Assembly (NCBI RefSeq): GCF_000787375.1
Contig: NZ_JRJU01000011.1
Coordinates: 1-64,000 of the forward strand
Source: Halalkalibacter okhensis
GTDB taxonomy: Bacteria; Bacillota; Bacilli; Bacillales; Bacillaceae_D
Length of the DNA stretch: 64,000 nt
Direction of reading: 5' to 3'
Notes under the pieces: model-generated
Databases searched by the model: none
What the model was told of the DNA's origin: nothing
Seen by the model: only the letters and a program-made list of their open reading frames with translations
Program-made: the position numbers and the translations under genes
In this document: positions 53,863 through 62,433 of the stretch, piece after piece
How positions within the stretch are numbered: the first letter of the stretch is position 1
Layout: each line of letters begins with the position of its first letter

Positions 53863-54081
53863 ACTTATTCTTAAAGATTTTCGTTTATTTATACGCATCG
53901 TAATCTACTATTCTTGCTCGGTTTGCTGTTTTCGCGTACTTAATTGTTTTTTGGTACAAGTTCTCCACATGTTCGTTCCATTATGCTCCATTTCACTACC
54001 AGAAAGACCATTCCTTCACAGCAACAATCTTTATAAATACAGCGAAATGAAAAGAGCAAACCTATTATGAAGGTACCATAA

Positions 54082-54106
54082 AGGCACAACCCCTTGTTCA
54101 GTGCCT
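54082..54106 (-). repeat. Short AGGCAC...GTGCCT hairpin
   Basis: AGGCAC pairs with GTGCCT 18 bases after the HAD gene stop. It may be a decayed relative of the GGGCACTGAAAAA family, or only a weak terminator. The rest of the 300-base gap 53825-54123 shows nothing. Confidence 0.35.
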
Positions 54107-54123
54107 AAATTACAGCTCCTCTT

Positions 54124-54870
54124 TTATAACACCCATTTTCTTATTGCTTGTGCTACACCATCTTCTACATTAGTCGCCGTGATCCAATCAGCAGATTCTT
54201 TGACAGTTGGTTGCGCATTTCCCATGGCTACACCTATTCCAGCTTGCTTAATCATTGCTAAGTCGTTTAAGCTATCACCCAATGCTAGAACATTCTCCAT
54301 GGTAATCCCGATTCGGTTACAAACCTTCTCTATTGCTCTAGCTTTATTGACACCTGCTGCGTTAATTTCCAAATTTGTAGGACTCGAATTTGTAATTTCT
54401 AGATTAGGATTACTTGAGAGTTCATCAAGAATGATCTTTCTTACTTGATCATCTTTAATATCAAACCCAAATTTCATCCATTCATGTTGAGAAAAATCCT
54501 CTGGAAAAGAATCTCTCCATACATGATCAACAGTTGCGGCCCAACAAAATGTTTGATGTGTTTGTTTTAAATTCCACATTTGATCTATGTAAGATGTTTC
54601 GAGTAATTTTCTTTCAACTAGTTCGCCATTCTCATCCCAAATTTCACTTCCATTTACCGTAATTAAATACGATTGAAGAGACAGAGAATTGACTAAGTCA
54701 TCACATGTCATTCTTGTTCTGCCTGTACTGATAACGACATGTACTCCTTTTTCCTCAGCTTCTTTTATCGCTTTCCGGTTTTCAGAAGAAATTTCGTGAC
54801 GATCATTTAATAAAGTGCCGTCCATATCAATTGCGATTAACTTTATTGATTTGCGTTCTTGATTCTCCAT
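54124..54870 (-). CDS. Cof-type HAD phosphatase
   Basis: A 248-residue HAD subfamily IIB phosphatase. Motif I is LIAIDMDGTLLNDRHEIS, motif II is VISTGRTRMTC, the motif III Lys is in NAAGVNKARAIE, and motif IV is VLALGDSLNDLAMIKQAGIGVAMGNAQP. The SxWITATNVEDGVAQAI ending is typical. Substrate unknown; sugar phosphates are likely. GGGGGAACCA precedes the ATG. Confidence 0.92.
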   Translation of the reverse strand: MENQERKSIKLIAIDMDGTLLNDRHEISSENRKAIKEAEEKGVHVVISTGRTRMTCDDLVNSLSLQSYLITVNGSEIWDENGELVERKLLETSYIDQMWNLKQTHQTFCWAATVDHVWRDSFPEDFSQHEWMKFGFDIKDDQVRKIILDELSSNPNLEITNSSPTNLEINAAGVNKARAIEKVCNRIGITMENVLALGDSLNDLAMIKQAGIGVAMGNAQPTVKESADWITATNVEDGVAQAIRKWVL

Positions 54871-55107
54871 TGGTTCCCCCTATTTAAAATTAAAATTAAT
54901 TTTATTTTACCAAAATTCAAAAGCAAAAGGGTGGAACCTTTTGTATTCATTTATCATTTCTTTTTAAAGATATTCCTATCTCATACGCCACGTCATTTTT
55001 TCTCTCACGATGTTTAAACGCTTTTTGGCATTTTTTATTAGTTTAATAATATATTATCAATAGTTAATTGTTACTTTTTTCATCTGATAAAAAAGGGAGT
55101 GGGCACC

Positions 55108-55356
55108 ATGCGAGTAAAGATATTACAACCTATTTTGGCGGAGACGGCTAGTCAGATTGTGAACAAAGCCAGTGAGTTTCCTGAAACCATTCTCATTAAA
55201 AAAGATCACTGGGAGGTTGATGCAAAAAGCTTATTAGGTTTGCTCGCTATTGCCTTAAAGCCAAACCAAGAAATTGAGCTAGAAGTTCATAACAGCAACG
55301 AATCAGAAGAAGCTATTGAAGCATTGCTGTCGACAGGATTATTTCAAAAGGTATAA
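55108..55356 (+). CDS. HPr/Crh-like protein lacking the catalytic histidine
   Basis: An 82-residue HPr-fold protein. The segment aligned with the HPr active site (GLHARPA) reads PILAETA, so the phosphoryl-carrying His is Leu and the following Arg is Glu. The regulatory Ser region is kept (AKSLLGLLAIALKPNQEIELEV, compare HPr KSIMGVMSLG). It therefore cannot serve in sugar phosphotransfer but could be modified by HPr kinase, like Crh. The ATG at 55108 is eight bases from GGGAG; the GTG at 55099 overlaps that site. Confidence 0.75.
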   Translation: MRVKILQPILAETASQIVNKASEFPETILIKKDHWEVDAKSLLGLLAIALKPNQEIELEVHNSNESEEAIEALLSTGLFQKV

Positions 55357-55436
55357 AGAACCTTGGTTTTCTTTCGAGTACACTTTTAAGCTTCGTCATA
55401 AAGAACATTTTTTTATCATTGATGACCTATTAATAT

Positions 55437-55483
55437 AGGAGTCATCCCCAAGAGCTGCTTTCACCCGGGATAACTCCTTTTTT
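55437..55483 (+). terminator. Terminator after the HPr-like gene
   Basis: AGGAGTCATCCC pairs with GGGATAACTCCT with one asymmetry, followed by TTTTTT. Confidence 0.7.
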
Positions 55484-55490
55484 GAATTAT

Positions 55491-55739
55491 TTAACTTATT
55501 TGCGCTTTCCCATTTTCTTCTTTTAAAAAGGTTTGCTTAGTAGGAATGTACCGTAATTCATTCTTTTTTAGTAAAAGTTTCATATGATCAAGTGGCATAG
55601 ATCCATGACCTTTTCCCTCACCTAAGGTAAACTGCACGCTACTATCGCCTTGGCGTAAAACTGTTAGATACTCAGCTGAATTAAAGTTCGGTTGAATGTT
55701 CTTCGATATTTCATATTTCGATCCTGCAAGTATAGTCAT
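55491..55739 (-). CDS. Small protein, unrecognised
   Basis: An 82-residue soluble protein with mixed charge and no cysteine, signal or membrane segment. LAGSKYEISKNIQP at the start and LDHMKLLLKKNELRYIP in the middle are its most regular parts. AAAAGGAGAAGCAA precedes the ATG. Function is unknown. Confidence 0.6.
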   Translation of the reverse strand: MTILAGSKYEISKNIQPNFNSAEYLTVLRQGDSSVQFTLGEGKGHGSMPLDHMKLLLKKNELRYIPTKQTFLKEENGKAQIS

Positions 55740-55828
55740 TTGCTTCTCCTTTTGCCTTTTCTAGACTTCCATCTTGATATAAATGTTTTACTTACTACAG
55801 TATGTCAACATTATATTCAACTCATACA

Positions 55829-55866
55829 AGGGCACTGTAAAAGATGAATTTTCTATTACAATGCCC
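55829..55866. repeat. GGGCACTGAAAAA-type hairpin, copy D
   Basis: AGGGCACTGTAA faces TTACAATGCCC over a 15-base loop, ten bases after the amine oxidase stop. Confidence 0.65.
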
Positions 55867-55876
55867 AGTCATACCA

Positions 55877-57226
55877 CTATTTTTTCAAACTACGAACGAC
55901 CTCATTACTTACTCTTTCTCCCGACTGAACAGCGCCTTCCATATACATTCTCCACTCAGAAGCTGTTTCCGTTCCCGCCCAATGAATGGGTCCAACTGGC
56001 TGGATAAGAGAAGGACCGAATTGACTAATCACTCCTGTTGAAAAATGAGTCCCATATCCTCCACGAGTCCAGATGTCCGCAGTCCAATCTTTCTCAAACA
56101 CCTCAAGAGGGAATGCTGCTTCCTTGCCAAAGAGCCGAACTAACGCACCCTTCACTAAATCATGCCGTAATCCGTGCTCCAGCCTAGCTATCTCTCTAGC
56201 GGAATTACTCCCAATTAGTACCGTTAAAATCCCCTTGTATTTATCTACAGGTGAACTATCAATGGTCAAATTAACTGGTGGTTCATCACTATAAGCCGTT
56301 CCATTTAATCCTAACTCCCTCCAAAAAGGTCGATCATAAACATAAATTAATTTGATAACAGAAGGAAAACCGGATCGTTCACACAGTTGTATTCGATCTG
56401 ACGGAAGAGGAGGATCAAAGTCTATTTTGGTAACTAAATTAGGTGGGACTGTAATAATTACTTTGGAAGTTTTCCATGACTGCTTGCCTGCAAATACAAC
56501 CGCCCCCTTCTCTTCATAAATAATATGATGGACAGGATGTTCAAAATAAATCATTGTCTTAAGAGGCTCTATGAGTTGATCGACCACCTTCTCAGCACCG
56601 TCTTTAAACCAATAACTCTCTGCGGATAACAACTGCTCTAGAGTGCCCGCAGATTTGATACACCAGCAGAAGTCAAGAGCAGATATTTCATATAATTTTG
56701 CACAGAGCAGTTCTTCTATAATCAGCCTAATATAGGCCGAAGCTACGTTTGAGTGTGAATGCTTTAGTATAAATTCCTCTAAAGTCATTTTATCTAACTG
56801 TTTAGCAACCTTTGAATCCCAAGGGGCATTAGCTGGAATTTGCTTACTCACTTTGTTTAACTTCTTTTTTAACTTCTTTACTTCGAGCATCGCAACAGGA
56901 GATAAGCTAGGCACGCTCCCTTTCGTTTTTTTCTGTTTCCTTCTCAAGTTAAAAAGGGTATTTCCTATTTGAAAAGTTGGGGTTAATTGAAGTTTATACT
57001 CAGAAGCAAGCCGCATCATTCTTTTTTGACCTGAGCCAATCCATTGTGCTCCTAAATCTATAGGAAGATTGTCTTCAGTCATTGTGCTAAAAATTCTCCC
57101 GCCCGCCCGACTTCGGGCTTCCAAAATAATGAAAGATACATCACTTTTTTTTAATTCATGAGCTGCAGTTAAACCTGCTAATCCAGCTCCTACAATCACG
57201 ACGTCAATATCATTAAGAGCTTGCAT
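55877..57226 (-). CDS. Flavin-containing amine oxidase family protein
   Basis: A 449-residue flavoprotein of the monoamine oxidase type. FAD binding is shown by VVIVGAGLAGLTAAHELKKSDVSFIILEARSRAGGRIFS at the N-terminus and by HWAGTETASEWRMYMEGAVQSGERVSNEVV at the C-terminus; DLGAQWIG is also typical. There is no signal peptide, so it is cytoplasmic. It should oxidise a primary or polyamine; substrate unknown. AAGGGGG precedes the ATG. Confidence 0.9.
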   Translation of the reverse strand: MQALNDIDVVIVGAGLAGLTAAHELKKSDVSFIILEARSRAGGRIFSTMTEDNLPIDLGAQWIGSGQKRMMRLASEYKLQLTPTFQIGNTLFNLRRKQKKTKGSVPSLSPVAMLEVKKLKKKLNKVSKQIPANAPWDSKVAKQLDKMTLEEFILKHSHSNVASAYIRLIIEELLCAKLYEISALDFCWCIKSAGTLEQLLSAESYWFKDGAEKVVDQLIEPLKTMIYFEHPVHHIIYEEKGAVVFAGKQSWKTSKVIITVPPNLVTKIDFDPPLPSDRIQLCERSGFPSVIKLIYVYDRPFWRELGLNGTAYSDEPPVNLTIDSSPVDKYKGILTVLIGSNSAREIARLEHGLRHDLVKGALVRLFGKEAAFPLEVFEKDWTADIWTRGGYGTHFSTGVISQFGPSLIQPVGPIHWAGTETASEWRMYMEGAVQSGERVSNEVVRSLKK

Positions 57227-57354
57227 AAATCCCCCTTCTTTTTTGTAACACAGAAAATACTTTTTACTTCAGGATAGGGATATTTCTATTCTTTTTATTC
57301 ACTTCTTCCATTTATTTAAAATAAACTAAACAAAAAGAGCACTGCAACGAACCA

Positions 57355-57393
57355 AGGGCACTGAAAAAGGGTGGTTTTCCTTTTCAATGCCCT
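57355..57393. repeat. GGGCACTGAAAAA-type hairpin, copy C
   Basis: AGGGCACTGAAAAAGG faces CCTTTTCAATGCCCT. It lies 42 bases downstream of the subtilase stop and probably terminates it. Confidence 0.7.
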
Positions 57394-57434
57394 CGAACGT
57401 ACGATGCTATGCAAAATCCCCCTATAGGTAGGTG

Positions 57435-58754
57435 TCAGATCGAATTTTCCGCATGAATATATCCTGCTCCATATACATTCGGGTCTTTATCCTGCCATAA
57501 ATCAGCCCCGTTTTTCAATCGTTCTTTTACTTCCTCCGGTGTTAATGTTGGATCATGCTCCAACATTAGCGCAACAATTCCTGCACAAATTGGTGTTGCC
57601 ATCGAAGTCCCCGACATAACAAAATATTCAGAATCAACTCTGCTTCTTTTCTGTAACTTATCTATATAGGAGCTTGGTGCTCGTAGTGAAACGATATTTA
57701 CTCCAGGAGCAAGCACATCCGGCTTTTGTGCTCCATAGATAGTTGGCCCGCGACTCGAAAAGCTAGCTACATCATCATCGCTACGATCGACCGTATTACG
57801 GTCATCAAGTGCTCCGACCGTTATTACTTGTTGACTTACCCCTGGACTTGCTATCGTTTGTGCTTCTGGCCCCTCATTGCCGGCTGCAACGCAAACAACT
57901 ATTCCACTTTGCCAAGCCCTCTCAACGATACGTACCATTGGATCCTCACTTTCGTTTCCATAACGCTGAGCAGGCGCTCCTAATGACAAATTTAAAATAT
58001 GAATGGGGCGATCTGGATTTCGATCATTATAATCAATACACCACTGAACTCCTTGCATGACGGTTTCCAATGACCCTGAACCTTGCCTATCTAAAACTTT
58101 CACCCCTATTACATGCGCTCCTGGTGCTGGCGCCATATAAACTCCGCCAGAGGAAGCCCCATTACCAACAGCGTCTCCAGCACAATGAGTACCATGACCA
58201 TTATCGTCATATGGTTCACTTCTTTGATTAATAAAGTCTACAAAATCAACGATTCTTCCAGAAAGATCATTGTGAGGATAAACACCTGTGTCAATGACCG
58301 CTACGGTAACCCCTTGCCCCGTCAATTCTGCATCATTTCGAATCACGTTTCTAGCATTTGCAGAAACAACTGCTGTGTCGAGTAGAGCATGAACCTCATA
58401 ATTTAAGGACACCTTTTTAATTTGAGGACAGTTCATGAGTAACTCCTCTAAAACTGCAGGTGTAAGATCGGCACTACAGCAAGAAATGCCTGTAAACTCA
58501 CTTCTCAATTTACACCCATAATGATGGTTGAATACTTGATTCATATTCAGGCACCCTTCTTTGTAACAACCTTCATCAAATTCTATGATCACTCTCATTT
58601 TTCTCGTTCTTTTTAAAAAACCTTCAAATATAGGATGCAAAAAGCAAGGTGTCCATTTTAACGGCTTATACAAATGTAAAACTTTATCACGTAATGTTTT
58701 ATCGAGTTTGTGTGAATACGTTCTCACCATCTTTACCATTTGAAAACCAAACAC
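57435..58754 (-). CDS. aprX: Subtilisin-family serine protease, AprX-like
   Basis: A 439-residue S8 protease. The catalytic triad is Asp in VAVIDTGVYPHNDL, His in DDNGHGTHCAG and Ser in SGTSMATPICAG; the oxyanion Asn is in AAGNEG. The N-terminal region of about 140 residues contains a cysteine-rich pro-like segment but no signal peptide, as in the AprX family. GTG at 58754 follows AAGGAGG by eight bases. It may act inside the cell or be released late in growth. Confidence 0.88.
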   Translation of the reverse strand: MFGFQMVKMVRTYSHKLDKTLRDKVLHLYKPLKWTPCFLHPIFEGFLKRTRKMRVIIEFDEGCYKEGCLNMNQVFNHHYGCKLRSEFTGISCCSADLTPAVLEELLMNCPQIKKVSLNYEVHALLDTAVVSANARNVIRNDAELTGQGVTVAVIDTGVYPHNDLSGRIVDFVDFINQRSEPYDDNGHGTHCAGDAVGNGASSGGVYMAPAPGAHVIGVKVLDRQGSGSLETVMQGVQWCIDYNDRNPDRPIHILNLSLGAPAQRYGNESEDPMVRIVERAWQSGIVVCVAAGNEGPEAQTIASPGVSQQVITVGALDDRNTVDRSDDDVASFSSRGPTIYGAQKPDVLAPGVNIVSLRAPSSYIDKLQKRSRVDSEYFVMSGTSMATPICAGIVALMLEHDPTLTPEEVKERLKNGADLWQDKDPNVYGAGYIHAENSI

Positions 58755-58864
58755 ATTGAAAACCTCCTTAGATTAAGATCCTACTAATCTATGAAGGGGA
58801 AAGAAACTTTGATTTGGTACCTGTCTCTCTTTCTACTAAAATATGCTAGTATCTATACAACCAA

Positions 58865-58903
58865 AAAGGCGTTCCATTAGTCTAGAGAGACCTTTGGAAC
58901 ACC
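58865..58903 (-). terminator. Terminator of adhE (GGTGTYYC family copy)
   Basis: On the minus strand GGTGTTCCAAAGGTC pairs with GACTAATGGAACGCC, followed by TTTTTGG, 17 bases after the adhE stop. Confidence 0.8.
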
Positions 58904-58919
58904 TAGTTTCCTATTGAAT

Positions 58920-61523
58920 TTACACACCTTTATATGCCAAACGATAAACTTCTGCTAATTCACTTACTAAAGGAAGCTTCGGATTCGCAGTTGTACATTG
59001 ATCTTCAAAAGCACGCTCGGCAAGGTAATCGACTTTGCTCTCGAACTCTTTCTCATTTACTCCATTTTCTTTTATGCTCATTGGTATATCCATTTCTTTT
59101 GCTAGCTTAATAATGGCTTGAACGAGACTCTCTACCCCCTCTTCTGTCGTAGTAGCTGGTAAGCCTAGTATTCTAGCAATCTCGGCATAGCGCTTATCTG
59201 CAACAAAAGATTCGTACTTTGGAAATGCAGCAAATTTGGTTGGCTTTTTCGCATTGTAACGAATAACATGAGGCATTAAGATTGTATTTGAACGGCCATG
59301 AGCAATATGGAACTCAGCTCCTAATTTATGAGCCAAACTATGATTAATGCCAAGGAACGCATTCGCAAAGGCCATTCCTGCAATGGTTGATGCATTGTGC
59401 ATTTTTTCACGCGCTACCTCGTCACTTCCATTACGATAAGCACGAGGTAAATATTCAAACACTAGCTGAATGGCTTTAATTGCAAGACCATCTGTATAAT
59501 CATTAGCCATAATAGACACATATGCTTCTATTGCATGTGTTAACACGTCCATTCCAGTATCAGCCGTTACATGTTTTGGAACTGTCATAACAAATTGCGG
59601 ATCGATGATGGCCACATCAGGAGTTAACTCATAATCAGCTAACGGATACTTGATGTTTTGATTTTTATCCGTAATAACAGAAAATGATGTCACTTCAGAA
59701 CCGGTTCCAGACGTTGTAGGAATCGCAACAAATTGAGCAAGATTTCCTAACTTTGGATATTTAAAAACACGCTTTCGAATGTCAAGAAACTTTTGTTTCA
59801 AACCAAGAAAATCAGTATCTGGGTGTTCGTAAAATAACCACATTCCTTTTGCCGCATCCATTGCTGATCCTCCACCAAGAGCGATAATGCAATCCGGCTC
59901 AAAACTTCTCATCATGGCTGCCCCTTTTTCTACCGTTTCGATAGATGGATCAGGCTCAACTTCAGAAAAGATCTCGCAATGGACGTAGTCTGTTCTTTGA
60001 CGTAAATAATGCAAGATTCTATCGACGTACCCAAGCTTCACCATGCCAGGATCAGTGACAATGAATGCTTTCGTAATATTAGGCATGACTGCTAAATATT
60101 GTGTTGAATGTTTCTCAAAATACACTTTCGGTGGAATTTTAAACCATTGCATATTTGCATTCCTCCGAGCGACTTTTTTTACATTTACTAAGTTAACTGT
60201 CCCAACATTTGAAGATACAGAGTTCTTCCCATAAGAACCACAACCAAGTGTCAGTGATGGCAAAAAGGCGTTATAAATGTCGCCAATCGCCCCTTGTGAA
60301 GAAGGAGCATTTGCGATAATCCGGCAAGCTTTCATTCTCAGTCCAAACTGTCTAATAACATCTTCATTGTTTGTGTGAATGACCGCAGAGTGTCCAAGAC
60401 CACCAAATTCAAGCATTTCTTCTGCTCGTCTCATCCCTTCTTCAGTAGATCGAACACGGTAGCAAGCAAGAACTGGACTCAACTTTTCTCTAGATAATGG
60501 ATATTTTGGTCCAACTCCTTTTAATTCGGCAAGTAATATTTTCGTTTCATTAGGAACAGTGACTCCTGCTAAATTGGCAATAAAGGCAGCTGGCTTTCCA
60601 ACGATATCAGGATTTACAGCGCATGTTGTTTCATTAATTACCAGCTTCTCTACTTTGGCACGCTCCTCTTCATTTAAGAAGTAACAATTATTATTCGTTA
60701 ATTCTCGTTTTGCCTCTTGATAGATGGCGTCATCAATGATAACCGCTTGCTCAGATGCACAAATCATTCCATTGTCAAATGTTTTAGATAGGATCAAATC
60801 ATTCACTGCTCGTTTGACATTTGCTGTTTTTTCTATATAGCAAGGAACATTACCTGGACCAACTCCTAGCGCAGGCTTCCCAGTACTATAAGCTGATTTC
60901 ACCATTCCAGCGCCTCCTGTCGCTAGAACTAATGCTATGCCATCATGATTCATTAATGCTTTCGTCGCTTCAATAGAAGGTGTTTCAACCCATTGAATAC
61001 AATGCTCAGGTGCACCAGCTAAAATTGCTGCATCACGTAACACTCTCGCGGCTTCACTACTACAATTTTGTGCAGAAGGGTGAAAGGCGAAAATAATGGG
61101 GTTTCTTGTTTTAATTGCTATGAGTGCTTTAAACATCGTCGTAGATGTTGGATTGGTGACAGGTGTAACGCCGGCTACGACTCCAACAGGTTCAGCAATT
61201 TCAATTAAACCATCATGCTCATTTTCATGAATAATACCGACCGTTTTGTCATATTTAATGTTGTGGTACACATATTCTGTAGAGAACAAATTCTTAATAA
61301 TCTTATCTTCATATACCCCACGATTTGTTTCCTCAAAAGCTAACTTCGCTAATTCCATATGATGTTCAAGTCCAGCCAAAGCCATTCTTTTAACAATTTC
61401 ATCCACCTGATTTTGATCAAACGTTAAAAATTCTTTTAGTGCCTTTTGTCCATCTCCAACTAACTGATCAACTGCTTTTAATACATCCGACTTTTCAACT
61501 AATTTTTTTTGATCTACAACCAT
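58920..61523 (-). CDS. adhE: Bifunctional acetaldehyde-CoA/alcohol dehydrogenase
   Basis: An 867-residue fusion. The N-terminal aldehyde dehydrogenase half contains the catalytic Cys in FDNGMICASEQAVI. The C-terminal iron-dependent alcohol dehydrogenase half contains GGGSAMDAAKGMW, TTSGTGSEVTSFSVI and the iron ligands in HALAHKLGAEFHIAHGRSN-type order. It reduces acetyl-CoA to ethanol, regenerating NAD in fermentation. The ATG at 61523 has GGAGGG nine bases upstream. A Rex operator overlaps the region just before it. Confidence 0.95.
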   Translation of the reverse strand: MVVDQKKLVEKSDVLKAVDQLVGDGQKALKEFLTFDQNQVDEIVKRMALAGLEHHMELAKLAFEETNRGVYEDKIIKNLFSTEYVYHNIKYDKTVGIIHENEHDGLIEIAEPVGVVAGVTPVTNPTSTTMFKALIAIKTRNPIIFAFHPSAQNCSSEAARVLRDAAILAGAPEHCIQWVETPSIEATKALMNHDGIALVLATGGAGMVKSAYSTGKPALGVGPGNVPCYIEKTANVKRAVNDLILSKTFDNGMICASEQAVIIDDAIYQEAKRELTNNNCYFLNEEERAKVEKLVINETTCAVNPDIVGKPAAFIANLAGVTVPNETKILLAELKGVGPKYPLSREKLSPVLACYRVRSTEEGMRRAEEMLEFGGLGHSAVIHTNNEDVIRQFGLRMKACRIIANAPSSQGAIGDIYNAFLPSLTLGCGSYGKNSVSSNVGTVNLVNVKKVARRNANMQWFKIPPKVYFEKHSTQYLAVMPNITKAFIVTDPGMVKLGYVDRILHYLRQRTDYVHCEIFSEVEPDPSIETVEKGAAMMRSFEPDCIIALGGGSAMDAAKGMWLFYEHPDTDFLGLKQKFLDIRKRVFKYPKLGNLAQFVAIPTTSGTGSEVTSFSVITDKNQNIKYPLADYELTPDVAIIDPQFVMTVPKHVTADTGMDVLTHAIEAYVSIMANDYTDGLAIKAIQLVFEYLPRAYRNGSDEVAREKMHNASTIAGMAFANAFLGINHSLAHKLGAEFHIAHGRSNTILMPHVIRYNAKKPTKFAAFPKYESFVADKRYAEIARILGLPATTTEEGVESLVQAIIKLAKEMDIPMSIKENGVNEKEFESKVDYLAERAFEDQCTTANPKLPLVSELAEVYRLAYKGV

Positions 61524-61538
61524 GTTAAAACCCTCCAT

Positions 61539-61556
61539 TTGTGAAGTATTTCACAT
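61539..61556 (-). promoter_or_regulatory. Rex operator before adhE
   Basis: TTGTGAA-GTAT-TTCACAT matches the Rex consensus TTGTGAA-N4-TTCACAA with one change. Rex would repress adhE when NADH is low. Confidence 0.75.
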
Positions 61557-61573
61557 ATATATTTTTAAAAAAA

Positions 61574-61801
61574 TTATGAACAAACTGGATTTCGAGGAAT
61601 CTTTGTAATAGAAATATCAGCAATCATTCTTGTATTCTTCTTTATAATACATACATAATTGACTGTCCAAATATAAGCAGGGATCTCTTCGTCATCCTCA
61701 AACATCATTGCATCAAATTCATCATTGACCAACTCCTCAAAGTCAGCCTGAGAATATGTTTCGGTATCAGTTTGGAAGTCTTTCCATTCACATAAAATCA
61801 T
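61574..61801 (-). CDS. Small acidic protein upstream of adhE, unrecognised
   Basis: A 75-residue protein with an acidic first half (DTETYSQADFEELVNDEFDAMMFEDDEE) and a more hydrophobic, basic second half with two cysteines. AGGAGG lies only two bases from the ATG. Its stop is 50 bases from adhE, with the Rex site between, so it may share transcripts with adhE. An Fnr-like box and a -10 sit upstream. Function is unknown. Confidence 0.6.
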   Translation of the reverse strand: MILCEWKDFQTDTETYSQADFEELVNDEFDAMMFEDDEEIPAYIWTVNYVCIIKKNTRMIADISITKIPRNPVCS

Positions 61802-61849
61802 TTCCTCCTCATCTCCTATCTTTTACAAATCGTTTCTCTTTCTAAAATA

Positions 61850-61892
61850 ATCATACTCCTAAACATTTACAATGAAAGTGATCTTTATCACA
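61850..61892 (-). promoter_or_regulatory. Fnr-type promoter
   Basis: TGTGA-TAAAGA-TCACT (61877-61892) matches TGTGA-N6-TCACA with one change. A -10, TATGAT, lies at 61850-61855. The implied start near 61843 places the box centre at -41.5, the usual position for Fnr activation. Confidence 0.6.
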
Positions 61893-62032
61893 AATATTTA
61901 ATTTTTCAAAAATAATTTACAACTTATTTTAAACCATGATCAAATTAGGCATAAGCCCTGTCAATTAAAGGGTTTCTACATAGGCTGTAAAAGTGTTATC
62001 TAGACTACTAAACTACAGAGGAGAGCTGCCGT

Positions 62033-62383
62033 ATGAATCCATATCACTATAACTCTCGATATGTTCAGCAACCAAACGAGTCATCATCTTATGCCTATCA
62101 CCAAACTCGCCAACAACCACTTTCTCATTACAGGCAACCAACACTTGAATCAAGAGTGGGCCAATTAGAAAACCAAATTCAACAGCAAGTAACAGAATTA
62201 TCACGTCAAAACGAAGAAATTCAAAGACTAAATACCGAAATTGGGCGAATCAATGAAGAGATCATTCGTTTAAACCAAAATGATGAGCGTCATTTTGATC
62301 GTATGACCCGACTAAACCAACGTTTACGTACAGTCGAAAACAATCTTAATATCCCATACACACCAGGAAACGATGGATTTTAA
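62033..62383 (+). CDS. Gln/Asn-rich coiled-coil protein
   Basis: A 116-residue protein. The first 38 residues are rich in Tyr, Gln, Ser and His (NPYHYNSRYVQQPN), like spore coat proteins. Residues 39-100 form a long heptad helix (LESRVGQLENQIQQQVTEL, INEEIIRLNQ). GGAG lies nine bases before the ATG and a strong terminator follows. A spore-coat or surface role is possible but unproven. Confidence 0.65.
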   Translation: MNPYHYNSRYVQQPNESSSYAYHQTRQQPLSHYRQPTLESRVGQLENQIQQQVTELSRQNEEIQRLNTEIGRINEEIIRLNQNDERHFDRMTRLNQRLRTVENNLNIPYTPGNDGF

Positions 62384-62394
62384 TAAACCCAAAT

Positions 62395-62426
62395 AAGCAG
62401 GAGCTCCAAGCTCCTGCTTTTCTTTT
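62395..62426 (+). terminator. Terminator of the coiled-coil gene
   Basis: AGCAGGAGCT pairs perfectly with AGCTCCTGCT, followed by TTTCTTTT. Confidence 0.85.
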
Positions 62427-62433
62427 ATAAAAC

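Noticed and set aside
62013-62204. 63-residue minus-strand frame
   Set aside because: It is antisense to the coiled-coil gene, which has the proper ribosome binding site and terminator.
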